Below are positions 18,816 through 26,819 of a stretch of 64,000 bases of DNA, piece by piece. Origin of the DNA: JAUVAV01 sp965371665 (GTDB lineage Bacteria > Oederibacteriota > JAAXVQ01 > JAUVAV01); contig CBDUZI010000002.1 in the NCBI GenBank assembly GCA_965371665.1, positions 1 to 64,000 on the forward strand. Direction: 5' to 3'. The notes beneath the pieces are model-generated. The model did not search any database. It saw only the letters and a program-made list of their open reading frames with translations, and was not told the DNA's origin. A program made the position numbers and the translations under genes. How positions within the stretch are numbered: the stretch's first letter is position 1; the number at the start of each line of letters is the position of its first letter.

Positions 18816-19172
18816 TCATTCCGGCACAAAACGCGTATCAGGAAACGCTCGCGGATGTTCAATTTTAGTATCCGGATTTTCCTGATCCGTCTCCCAATTA
18901 ACCGGGTTGTTATTGATATATTCCCTAATCCGATTTAATTCACTATCATTACGGATTATGCGGTCGTGATAGGACTTCTGCCATTGAAACCGATTCACCG
19001 GATTGGATTGATTGATATGCCGGGATGAAAATGTTTTAAATCCCCGGATTATTTCCGGCAATCCATGATATATATCCGCCGTTGTAGGGAACGGTTTAAA
19101 ACCGTTCCCTACAAAACCATCAATCCCACTAACAATATGCATTATTCCATGCACATGATTTGGCATAACCAC
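18816..19172 (-). pseudogene. REP-associated tyrosine transposase (RAYT), N-terminally truncated
   Basis: This 118-residue fragment keeps the HUH motif VMPNHVHGIMHIV and the catalytic-tyrosine helix region WQKSYHDRIIRNDSELNRIREYINNNP of the Y1 transposase family (RAYT, IS200-related). About 60-70 N-terminal residues expected for the family are missing. Codons DEF can still be read just before the fragment, after an in-frame TAA. The REP palindrome at 19084-19112 is translated in frame as a loop insert (VGNGFKPFP). The fragment begins nine bases after the stop of the neighbouring gene, as if a deletion joined them. The core catalytic residues survive, but activity is unlikely without the N-terminal strand. 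Confidence 0.75.
19084..19112. repeat. REP-like palindrome, copy 2 inside RAYT frame
   Basis: Identical 29-base palindrome to the one at 18704-18732. It sits in the loop between the HUH motif and the helix of the RAYT fragment and keeps the frame open. Confidence 0.8.
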
Positions 19173-19181
19173 AAATTCATC

Positions 19182-19514
19182 TTAATGATTTTTCCGTACT
19201 GCATAGGTAAAATGGGAAAAGTATTGCTTCCAGGAATCTGCCGTTGATTTGAACTGCCCCGCTTCTAAATAAAAATCCACCAGAGCTTCTCTTACCCGGG
19301 CCAGCTCTTTTAAATGAAAAGTGCTTTTAAAATTATCGATTGATAAATCCAATAACTCCAGCGCCCGGTCAAATGACTTTTGACAATAAACCTCATTTTT
19401 CTTCATTCGCCAATTTATAAAGCGTTCAACTTCACTCCCGATATTCGCCATTTGTTCAATCAAGCTTAACTGCTGCCACCTTCCGGCTGCAAGCTCTTTA
19501 TGCTGGCAATTCAT
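19182..19514 (-). CDS. Hypothetical protein, partner of DUF5674 gene
   Basis: This 110-residue helical protein starts MNCQHKELAAGRWQQLSLIEQMANIGSEVERFINWR. I recall this pattern from an unnamed small-protein family in candidate phyla and deltaproteobacteria. The C-terminal half (SFDRALELLDLSIDNF...ELARVREALVDFYL) looks like a helical bundle. The ATG at 19514 overlaps the stop of the DUF5674 gene as ATGA, showing tight coupling. A GTG at 19526 is in frame but less likely. Two-gene layout and small size resemble toxin-antitoxin modules, but no function is established from the sequence. Confidence 0.75.
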   Translation of the reverse strand: MNCQHKELAAGRWQQLSLIEQMANIGSEVERFINWRMKKNEVYCQKSFDRALELLDLSIDNFKSTFHLKELARVREALVDFYLEAGQFKSTADSWKQYFSHFTYAVRKNH

Positions 19515-19852
19515 CCTTTCACACACTCATCAACCACCGCCATGATTTCTTTCTGGATTTTTACATCCTCTACTCCGCGGCTCCGATTGCCCTGGGAAGG
19601 TTTCAGGTTGATCATGGCATCAAACTCCACGAAATCATCCCCGGAAATTTCAGGATACAAATTGATTCCCCAGAGATTTTTTTGATTCGAACCATCTTCT
19701 AAAAGCAATGCTTCCAAATCAGAATGAAGTTCAGCATCTATTGCCATTACTTCCCGATCAATATCAACCACGGCTTTTACCATATTGCCGAACAGGGCCT
19801 GGGCTGCCTGGTTGAGTTCCTCTCGGGTTAAAGCATCTTTTATTATTTTCAT
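19511..19852 (-). CDS. DUF5674 family protein
   Basis: This 113-residue acidic protein matches the DUF5674 pattern: REELNQAAQALFGNMVKAVVDIDREVMAIDAELHSDLEALLLEDGS, then QKNLWGINLYPE, then MINLKPSQGNRSRGVED. The family is of unknown function. It is coupled by an ATGA overlap to the helical hypothetical gene downstream. The upstream flank (19853-19938) before purM holds no gene. Confidence 0.85.
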   Translation of the reverse strand: MKIIKDALTREELNQAAQALFGNMVKAVVDIDREVMAIDAELHSDLEALLLEDGSNQKNLWGINLYPEISGDDFVEFDAMINLKPSQGNRSRGVEDVKIQKEIMAVVDECVKG

Positions 19853-19938
19853 TCAACTAATCCTTTCGCCCAAAATATTATTCCGCTGCGTCTTGGGCGG
19901 CAGTTTCTTTTCAGTTCATAGTCACAACAGGTCGCGGA

Positions 19939-20979
19939 TTACACCAGGCGGACGCCCTTAGGCCCTTTAACAATCTCTCCCACCGGATATGCCGTTTCCC
20001 GCAGAGTCTTTACTACTTGTACGGCTTGATCCGCCTCTGAGCGGGAAATTACTATCACCATGCCAATACCCATATTAAAAGTCCGGTACATGGTAACTTC
20101 ATCCAGCTGTCCGACATCTTGCAAATATTTAAAAATCGGAAGTATGGGCCAGCTGCCTTTCTCAACGAGCGCCTGGCAATCAGACGGAAGAATCCGCGGG
20201 ATATTTTCCAACCAGCCGCCGCCGGTGAGATGGGCCAGTCCTTTTATCCGAATTTTCTTCAACAGGGATTGAACAACTTTCAGATAGGAACGATGCACTT
20301 TCAGGAGCTCCTCTCCCAGACCCAGGGAAAGCTCCGGGATAACGGTCTTCAGGTTATATCCCGTTTTTCGGAATAAAATCCGGCGGACCAGAGAATATCC
20401 ATTAGTATGCAGGCCGTTGGAAGGCAGGCCCAGCAGCACGTCTCCGGGCCGTATGCGCTGGCCGTCAATCACTGATTTCTTCTCCACGATACCAACTATA
20501 GTGCCGGCCAGATCGAAATCTTCGGCGCGGTAAACTCCGGGCATCTCGGCGGTTTCTCCGCCTAAGAGCGCGCACTGATTTTCCCGGCAGGCCTTGGCTA
20601 ATCCCCTGACGATTTGCTCGGCTACCAGGGGATCTAATTTACCCGTGGCATAGTAGTCCATGAAAAAAAGCGGGCACGCTCCCTGTGCCAGAATATCATT
20701 CACGCTATGATTTACCAGGTCTTGCCCAACCGTATCATAGCGGTTCATCCCGGCGGCCACCACGACCTTGGTCCCGACTCCATCCGTAGAACTTACCAGC
20801 ACCGGCTGACTATAGCCCGTGGGAATCAGGAAAAGACCTCCAAAAGCCCCCAGGTCTCCCAGTACTCCCTTAGTCCGCGCGGTACGAACATGGTTCCGCA
20901 TCCGGCGCACGGCTTCCTGACCGGCCTTAATGTCCACTCCGGCCGCGGCATAAGCGTCCTGAGAGATGTTTTTATTCAC
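19939..20979 (-). CDS. purM: Phosphoribosylformylglycinamidine cyclo-ligase
   Basis: This 346-residue enzyme (AIR synthetase) closes the imidazole ring in purine synthesis, using ATP and FGAM made by the PurLQS complex. The family start DAYAAAGVDIKAGQEAV is clear, followed by LVSSTDGVGTKV, GQDLVNHSVNDILAQGA and LGGETAEMPGVY. These form the glycine-rich ATP-binding core shared with PurL. Length is normal. It follows purF with a 21-base gap on the same strand, and both follow purL, so it is the last gene of a purL-purF-purM operon. Confidence 0.97.
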   Translation of the reverse strand: MNKNISQDAYAAAGVDIKAGQEAVRRMRNHVRTARTKGVLGDLGAFGGLFLIPTGYSQPVLVSSTDGVGTKVVVAAGMNRYDTVGQDLVNHSVNDILAQGACPLFFMDYYATGKLDPLVAEQIVRGLAKACRENQCALLGGETAEMPGVYRAEDFDLAGTIVGIVEKKSVIDGQRIRPGDVLLGLPSNGLHTNGYSLVRRILFRKTGYNLKTVIPELSLGLGEELLKVHRSYLKVVQSLLKKIRIKGLAHLTGGGWLENIPRILPSDCQALVEKGSWPILPIFKYLQDVGQLDEVTMYRTFNMGIGMVIVISRSEADQAVQVVKTLRETAYPVGEIVKGPKGVRLV

Positions 20980-21000
20980 TTCCAGCCCTCCCCCTGTTTT

Positions 21001-22437
21001 TTATAATTGGCTGATCCGTTTCCGGCTAACCTGCTTCTCTTTTACATTCCGCCCGCTAATCTCCTGCCGGTTTTTAAAATCCACGGGATAATCTCCGTTG
21101 AAACAAGCCTGGCAGAAATTCCGTTCGTGGTTCGGCACGGCCTTGAGCATACCCTCACGAGAAAGGTAGGCCAGGCTGTCCACTTGCAGAAATTTGACAA
21201 TTTGCTCGTGATCGTTATTAGCGGCAATTAACTCCCGGCTCGTGGGAAAATCCATTCCGTAGAAGCAGGGATACTTTACCGGCGGCGAGCTTAAGCGCAT
21301 ATGAATTTCCCTGGCCCCGGCCTGCCGGATCATGCTGACAATTTTTCGCGAAGTAGTGCCCCGGACCAGAGAGTCATCCACTACTATGACGCGTTTTCCC
21401 TTTACCGCTTCCCGGACACAATTGAATTTCAGCTTCACCCCGAAATCCCGAATGGATTGGGAAGGCTCAATAAATGTTCGGCCGACATAGTGGTTGCGAA
21501 TCAGGGCCATGGCAAAAGGCAGCCGGGACTCCTCGGCAAAACCAATTGCCGCGCATACTCCGGAATCCGGAACCGGAACCACGATATCCGCGGCATGCTT
21601 ATTTTCCCGAGCCAGCATAATACCCAGCCGGCGCCGGGCTTCCCAGCAGGAATGGCCGAAAATCCAGGAATCCGGGCGGGAAAAGTAAATGTTTTCAAAA
21701 ATACACAGTGCCTCTTTGGCATTTTTTTCCGCAAAGCGCCGGGACCGCATCCCCTGCCGGTCGATTATCACAATCTCCCCGGGTTCTATGTCCCGGATAT
21801 ACTCGGCGCCGATAAGATCAAAAGCACAGGTTTCGGAAGCGGCTACATAGGCGTCCTGAAGCTTGCCCAGGGCCAGCGGACGAAAACCCTGGGGATCGCG
21901 GACCGCAATCAGGGACTCGTCGTTCAATAGCACCATGGAATAGGCGCCTTTTAATTTTTTAAAACTGGCCGTCAGGGCGTCGAGAAAATCCTCTCCCGTA
22001 CTCCGGGCGATTAAATGGATGAGAACCTCGGTGTCCGCCGTGGTCTGAAATATTGAACCGCACTCCTCCAGTTCGTGATGAATTTCATCAGCATTCACCA
22101 GGTTGCCATTATGCGCCACGGCCAGGTTTCCGCGGATATACTCCACCATAATCGGCTGGGAATTTTTCTCCACTGAAGGCCCGGTAGTGGAATACCGGAC
22201 ATGGCCGACAGCCGAGGCGCCGGACATAGCGGAAAGATTATCAGAATTAAAAATATCCGCCACCAGGCCGGTACCCCTGATCGCATTAAAATCGCGGCCG
22301 TTTGCGACTACAATTCCGGCGCCTTCCTGACCGCGATGCTGCATGGCATAAAGCATTAAATAAACCAGCTTGGAAGACTCGTCCGCGCCGTACACTCCGG
22401 CTACACCGCAGGCCTCCCGGGGTTTATCCTTAAACAT
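21001..22437 (-). CDS. purF: Amidophosphoribosyltransferase
   Basis: This 478-residue enzyme makes phosphoribosylamine from PRPP and glutamine, the committed purine step. The start MFKDKPREACGVAGVYG gives a nine-residue propeptide before the catalytic Cys10. The PRPP-binding motif VIVVDDSLVRGTTS is present. Cysteines in CIFENIYFSRPDS, YPCFYGMDF and NFCQACFNGDYP match the 4Fe-4S-cluster type seen in Bacillus subtilis. The open frame continues to 22518, but the longer start would bury the catalytic Cys, so ATG 22437 is preferred. It overlaps the end of purL by eight bases. Confidence 0.96.
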   Translation of the reverse strand: MFKDKPREACGVAGVYGADESSKLVYLMLYAMQHRGQEGAGIVVANGRDFNAIRGTGLVADIFNSDNLSAMSGASAVGHVRYSTTGPSVEKNSQPIMVEYIRGNLAVAHNGNLVNADEIHHELEECGSIFQTTADTEVLIHLIARSTGEDFLDALTASFKKLKGAYSMVLLNDESLIAVRDPQGFRPLALGKLQDAYVAASETCAFDLIGAEYIRDIEPGEIVIIDRQGMRSRRFAEKNAKEALCIFENIYFSRPDSWIFGHSCWEARRRLGIMLARENKHAADIVVPVPDSGVCAAIGFAEESRLPFAMALIRNHYVGRTFIEPSQSIRDFGVKLKFNCVREAVKGKRVIVVDDSLVRGTTSRKIVSMIRQAGAREIHMRLSSPPVKYPCFYGMDFPTSRELIAANNDHEQIVKFLQVDSLAYLSREGMLKAVPNHERNFCQACFNGDYPVDFKNRQEISGRNVKEKQVSRKRISQL

Positions 22438-24736
22438 AAGTTTGTAATCCACTCTTCCAGGCTGAATACAGCTCCGTGATTTTTTGTTCCAGCAGGGGCC
22501 GGCTATGATAATAGACACGCAGGAATTTCCCGCCGACCCGGCCCACTTCTGTCAGGTCCACTTCCCGGGTCCGGCATAAATCAACCAAGCGCAGAAAATC
22601 CGGAGGCGAAACACTAGCCAGCACCCGGGACTGGCTCTCTGAAAAAAGCAGGCTGGTATCTGAAAGTCCGGTGTCCAAATTCAATTCCGCTCCGATTAAG
22701 CCCTGGCCGGCGGTCCGGCCAAGGAAAGCACATTCCGCCGCGGCTACAGCCAGCCCCCCATCCGAGCAGTCCTGCGCCGACCTTAAAAGACCTAACCCCA
22801 CGGCCTGGACCATGACTTTTTGCAGCGCGGCTTCATGTTTAAGATTCAAGACCGGGGGTTTTCCCGCTTTGATTCCATGCAATTCATAGAGCCAGGATGA
22901 CCCGCCTAATTCATCATGGGTTTTGCCCAGCAAGACAATAACATCCCCTGAGGATTTAAACCACGGGGTAACCATCAGAGCCTGATCTTCCAGCAAGCCT
23001 ACCACTCCCACAATCGGGGTGGGATCCACGGCGCCGGCCGGACTTTCATTATAAAAACTGACGTTACCTCCGGTCACGGGAATGCTCAAGGCTTGGCAGG
23101 CTTCGGCTATTCCCTTTACCGCCTGCTTGAATTGCCAGAATATCTCGGGATCCATGGGATTGCCAAAATTCAGGCAGTCGGTCACGCCGATAGGCAGCGC
23201 CCCGGTGATAGCCACATTGCGGGCAGCTTCTGCCACGGCAATACGCCCGCCCATACGAGGATCAAGATAAGTATAGCGGCTGTTCCCGTCCATAGCCACG
23301 GCCACGGCTTTTTTAGTATGCTTGACCCGCAAAACCGCGGCGCCCGCGCCCGGCAGAATCAGGGTATTGGTCCGGACCATATGGTCATATTGCTGCCAGA
23401 TATATCGTTTGGAACATAGATTCTGAGACCCTAGTAATTGTAAGAGCGCTTTTTCCGGATCAGGTCCACGGCTTTGAACCTCGGCGGGGAATGCTTTTAC
23501 CTGGTCAAGATAAGCCGGACGCCGCGCCGGCCGGTGGTAAGTGGGATATCCCGGGAACTTGGTATCTGCCAAAGCGCCGGCCGGCATCTCGGCCACTATT
23601 TTCCCATGGTGTCTCACCCTTACCCGGCGGTCATTAGTAACGCGTCCGATATCCGCGGCATGGAGATGCCATTTCTTTAATATGCGCTTTACCGCCTGCT
23701 CATGCCCTTGCTTGGAGATCAACAGCATGCGTTCCTGGGACTCGGACAGCATGATTTCATAGGGCGTCATCCCGGATTCCCTCTGAGGTACGCGAGTTAG
23801 CTCAATATCAATACCAGTATGTCCCCGGGCCGCCATCTCGCTGGTCGAGCAGCTTAATCCGGCCGCCCCCATGTCCTGGATACCCACCAAGTGCCCGCCC
23901 CGGATCAATTCCAGGGTAGCTTCCAATAGCAGTTTTTCCATAAAAGGATCAGCTACCTGGACCGCGCTTCGCCGTTCCTGCGCTTTCTCAGATAACTCCT
24001 CGGACGCAAAAGTGGCTCCGTGAATACCATCCCTCCCGGTAGTAGCGCCGATATAAATAACCCGGTTGCCAACCCCGCGCGCCCGGCCCAGGGCCAGATG
24101 CTTATGCCGCATGAATCCCACGGCCATAACGTTTACCAGGCAATTATCCAGGTAAGTATCATCAAACATCACTTCCCCGCCAATGGTCGGCACACCGATG
24201 CAATTGCCATAACCGGCTATCCCGGCCACTACCCCGGTAAAATGACGGCGGGCCCGGACGTGATTGAGTTTTCCAAACCGCAGGGAATCAAGACAGGCCA
24301 CGGGACGGGCTCCCATGGTAAAAATATCCCGCAGAATTCCGCCCACGCCGGTAGCCGCACCCTGGTACGGCTCAATAGCACTGGGATGATTATGCGATTC
24401 CACCTTGAAACATACGGCCCGGCCTCCGCCGATATCCATTACTCCCGCATTCTCGCCCGGTCCTTGAATAACGCGGGGTCCCTGCGTGGGTAATTGTTGA
24501 AGTATGGGCCGGGAATTTTTATAAGAACAATGTTCCGACCACATCACGGAAAAAATGCCCAACTCGGTGTAGGTAGGTATGCGCCCGAGGATTTTCTTAA
24601 TCGTGGCATACTCCCGTGGTGTTAAACCGTGCTCTTTTACCAACTTAAGCGTAATCTCCGGATCTTTCGGATCAGCTATTGGTAAAATCTTACCGCGCGT
24701 AAGCGATGCCTTTTTTATCGGGCTTTTCTTTTTCAA
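22430..24736 (-). CDS. purL: Phosphoribosylformylglycinamidine synthase, large subunit
   Basis: This 768-residue protein is the small-type PurL, which needs PurS and PurQ to convert FGAR to FGAM. Recognisable segments include FSVMWSEHCSYKNSR, GPGENAGVMDIGGG, ESHNHPSAIEPYQGAATGVG and ISVPTIGGE-like GVPTIGGEVMFDD, with SVTGGNVSFYNE-type VTGGNVSFYNES later. The size fits the three-subunit system, and both partners are encoded nearby but not adjacent: purQ and purS lie beyond a glycosyltransferase/TauE insert at 29.3-30.4 kb. It overlaps purF downstream. Upstream, a palindromic element fills the gap to the glycosyltransferase gene. Confidence 0.97.
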   Translation of the reverse strand: MKKKSPIKKASLTRGKILPIADPKDPEITLKLVKEHGLTPREYATIKKILGRIPTYTELGIFSVMWSEHCSYKNSRPILQQLPTQGPRVIQGPGENAGVMDIGGGRAVCFKVESHNHPSAIEPYQGAATGVGGILRDIFTMGARPVACLDSLRFGKLNHVRARRHFTGVVAGIAGYGNCIGVPTIGGEVMFDDTYLDNCLVNVMAVGFMRHKHLALGRARGVGNRVIYIGATTGRDGIHGATFASEELSEKAQERRSAVQVADPFMEKLLLEATLELIRGGHLVGIQDMGAAGLSCSTSEMAARGHTGIDIELTRVPQRESGMTPYEIMLSESQERMLLISKQGHEQAVKRILKKWHLHAADIGRVTNDRRVRVRHHGKIVAEMPAGALADTKFPGYPTYHRPARRPAYLDQVKAFPAEVQSRGPDPEKALLQLLGSQNLCSKRYIWQQYDHMVRTNTLILPGAGAAVLRVKHTKKAVAVAMDGNSRYTYLDPRMGGRIAVAEAARNVAITGALPIGVTDCLNFGNPMDPEIFWQFKQAVKGIAEACQALSIPVTGGNVSFYNESPAGAVDPTPIVGVVGLLEDQALMVTPWFKSSGDVIVLLGKTHDELGGSSWLYELHGIKAGKPPVLNLKHEAALQKVMVQAVGLGLLRSAQDCSDGGLAVAAAECAFLGRTAGQGLIGAELNLDTGLSDTSLLFSESQSRVLASVSPPDFLRLVDLCRTREVDLTEVGRVGGKFLRVYYHSRPLLEQKITELYSAWKSGLQTYV

Positions 24737-24769
24737 GTCTTATACTCTCCTGTTTTTATTGCTATTTCG

Positions 24770-24935
24770 TCCTGTTGCGAAAGCGTGTTTTTTTTAAGTT
24801 TGTCATTCCGAACGTAGTGAGAAATCTCCACGGAAACGCCTGAACTATCAGGTCTCCGGGAGATTCTTCGCCTTCGGCTCAGAATGACAAAACGCGGGGA
24901 GTCCGCTAAAAAAATCTTTCTGCAAAAGATACTAT
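24770..24935. repeat. MITE-like element, GTTGCGGAAAG family, degenerate
   Basis: Degenerate ends CTGTTGCGAAAG (24772-24783) and CTTTCTGCAAAAGATACT (24916-24933) enclose GTCATTCCGAACG...CAGAATGAC arms (24802-24888). It fills the gap before purL. Confidence 0.65.
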
Positions 24936-24940
24936 TCCGG

Positions 24941-25630
24941 TTACTTCCACCGCATTTCCAATAGCATCCCTAACGCCTTAATTCCATCCTTCCAGCAGGA
25001 TTTCTTTCCTTGGGCACAAGTTCGTGGAGTATAGGCAATCGGTACTTCCAGAATCGGAATTCCCTTTTTAAGCAGCCGGGCGGTTATCTCCGCCGAAACC
25101 TCAAAACCTGCGGCCTGAAATTCCAGGTCCCGCAAACACGCCGTACGGAAAACCTTATATCCAGTATTAATGTCGGTTATCTTAGCACTATAAAGAACTG
25201 TGGTCAACCATGATAGAAATCGTCCTCCCCAATACCTTTCCAGGCTGGGAAGGCCCGTGCTGCGTCCCGCGGCCGCCCCCAGTATCCGCGAACCATATAC
25301 CACTTGAGCTTCCTCTTTTATTATGGACCGGAGCAATATCGGGTAATCGGTAGGATCATATTCCAGGTCGGCATCCTGGATTAAAATAATGTCTCCCCGG
25401 GCTTCCCGCAGTCCGGCTTGCAGAGCCGCGCCTTTACCCCGGGAAACCGGCAGGCTGATAACCGAGACTCCGGAAACAGAACCGGCCAGCTCGGCCGTGG
25501 CGTCATGCGAACCGTCGTCAATCACAATAATCTCGCCGTCAAAATATTCAAATTCCATCTTGATACGGTGCAGGATTTCCGTAATTGTCTCCTGCTCATT
25601 GCGGGCCGGGATTAAAACCGTGACTTTCAT
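24941..25630 (-). CDS. Family 2 glycosyltransferase, dolichol/polyprenyl-phosphate type
   Basis: This 229-residue GT-A enzyme resembles bacterial DPM1-type transferases that load a sugar onto a polyprenyl phosphate carrier. VLIPARNEQETITEIL opens the nucleotide-sugar fold, IIVIDDGSHDATAEL is the second strand, and QDADLEYDPTDYP is the DxD-type metal motif. No membrane domain is attached. The neighbouring multi-pass ArnT-like transferase at 26.8-29.3 kb would use such a lipid-linked sugar, so the two may work together on cell-surface glycans. The TauE-like gene lies between them. Confidence 0.87.
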   Translation of the reverse strand: MKVTVLIPARNEQETITEILHRIKMEFEYFDGEIIVIDDGSHDATAELAGSVSGVSVISLPVSRGKGAALQAGLREARGDIILIQDADLEYDPTDYPILLRSIIKEEAQVVYGSRILGAAAGRSTGLPSLERYWGGRFLSWLTTVLYSAKITDINTGYKVFRTACLRDLEFQAAGFEVSAEITARLLKKGIPILEVPIAYTPRTCAQGKKSCWKDGIKALGMLLEMRWK

Positions 25631-25700
25631 TTAAAGAATAGACTCCTTATGCTTAAAATAAAAACATAGTTTTTTTATTTTGCTTCCCGACCGTCGCTAT

Positions 25701-25885
25701 CTAGGAGCTTGAGCATTTAGTCGGTTTTTTAGGTTGTCATTCCCGAATGCTCTTATCCCTGGACTAAACCATCCAGGACCGGCGGGAATCCAGAAAAGCA
25801 TTATTTTATAAGCATTGAAAAATCCCTGGATTCCGGCTTAAAGCATGCCGGAATGACAAAACGCACTAATTGCTCAAGCTCCTAG
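25701..25885. repeat. MITE-like element with 15-base TIRs, CTAGGAGCTTGAGCA family
   Basis: CTAGGAGCTTGAGCA (25701-25715) is inverted exactly at 25871-25885. The interior GTCATTCCCG...CCGGAATGAC arms span 25736-25857. A matching end lies at 30542-30569 and a degenerate pair at 46779-46931. Confidence 0.85.
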
Positions 25886-25886
25886 T

Positions 25887-25948
25887 TCCGGTTGCGGAAA
25901 GACAATTCTAGCGAACTGCCCGAATTTCGTCATTCCGCAACCCATACC
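25887..25948. repeat. Short GTTGCGGAA inverted repeat
   Basis: CGGTTGCGGAAAGAC and CATTCCGCAACCC form a small inverted repeat next to the CTAGGAGCTTGAGCA element, a reduced relative of the GTTGCGGAAAG family. Confidence 0.5.
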
Positions 25949-25960
25949 ATCTATCCTAAA

Positions 25961-26791
25961 TCATATCGGCACATGCAGCAAACTAAAAAACCCTGTCATT
26001 TTCAAACCCATGTAAAACATGATAATTATAAATACCCACTTTAATTTTTTAGCCGGGAGCTTATGCGCGGCTTTCACTCCCAATTGCGCCATCGGTACGC
26101 TGGTCCCGGCCAATATAATCCATTGTAAAAAATTTACATAACCTAAGGAATAGGCCGGCAAGCCGGAAACCCGTAACCCATTAACTATGTAAGATAAAAT
26201 GGCTCCGAGGGAGGTAATTATCATTAAGGCGGAGGAGGTTCCCACAGCCTGATGGATTTTAAATCGCAGGGCATGAACCATGACCGGCACTATTAATACC
26301 CCGCCGCCTATCCCTAACATGCCGGATACCATTCCCAGAGGAAATCCCCAGAGCATAAAAATTGACACCTTATCTACTGGTTCTTTATCTGCTTTGAATG
26401 GTTTGGCCGCCAGCATTCTGAGCGCGCCGGCTAAAATTACCAGCCCGAATCCGACCTTCAGAAAATCGCCGGAAACATGGGTGGCGATAAATCCGCCGGT
26501 AAAGGCGCCGGCAAAACCGGTCAAACCCAGGATAATACCGGCTTTCCAATAAACAACATGTTTGCGGTGATGTCCTATAGCGCTGCTAATGGCAGTAGGC
26601 AAAACCACGGCCAGTCCGGTGCCAAAAGCAATTCTAATGGCCATAGTCGCATCAATGCCCAGCGAGGTTAATACCCAAAACTGGATCGGCACCATAATAA
26701 AGCACCCGCCTACGCCTAAAAGACCGCCTGCAAATCCAACCCCCAGGCCGGTGATTAGCAGAATTATGATGTGGATAGTTTGCATTTCCAT
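25961..26791 (-). CDS. TauE/SafE-family membrane permease
   Basis: This 276-residue integral membrane protein belongs to the TauE/SafE (DUF81) family, which exports sulfite, sulfoacetate or other small anions. GVGFAGGLLGVGGCFIMVPIQFW and GMVSGMLGIGGGVLIVPVMVHAL are the duplicated family signatures, at about residues 17 and 155. About eight hydrophobic segments are visible. The open frame continues to 26986, but that extension is antisense-like read-through of the preceding gene's tail. ATG 26791 has an AAGG eight bases upstream and matches the family N-terminus. The substrate cannot be judged from sequence. Confidence 0.88.
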   Translation of the reverse strand: MEMQTIHIIILLITGLGVGFAGGLLGVGGCFIMVPIQFWVLTSLGIDATMAIRIAFGTGLAVVLPTAISSAIGHHRKHVVYWKAGIILGLTGFAGAFTGGFIATHVSGDFLKVGFGLVILAGALRMLAAKPFKADKEPVDKVSIFMLWGFPLGMVSGMLGIGGGVLIVPVMVHALRFKIHQAVGTSSALMIITSLGAILSYIVNGLRVSGLPAYSLGYVNFLQWIILAGTSVPMAQLGVKAAHKLPAKKLKWVFIIIMFYMGLKMTGFFSLLHVPI

Positions 26792-26819
26792 ATTAGCGGC
26801 CTTTTTGAAATTGGCACGT

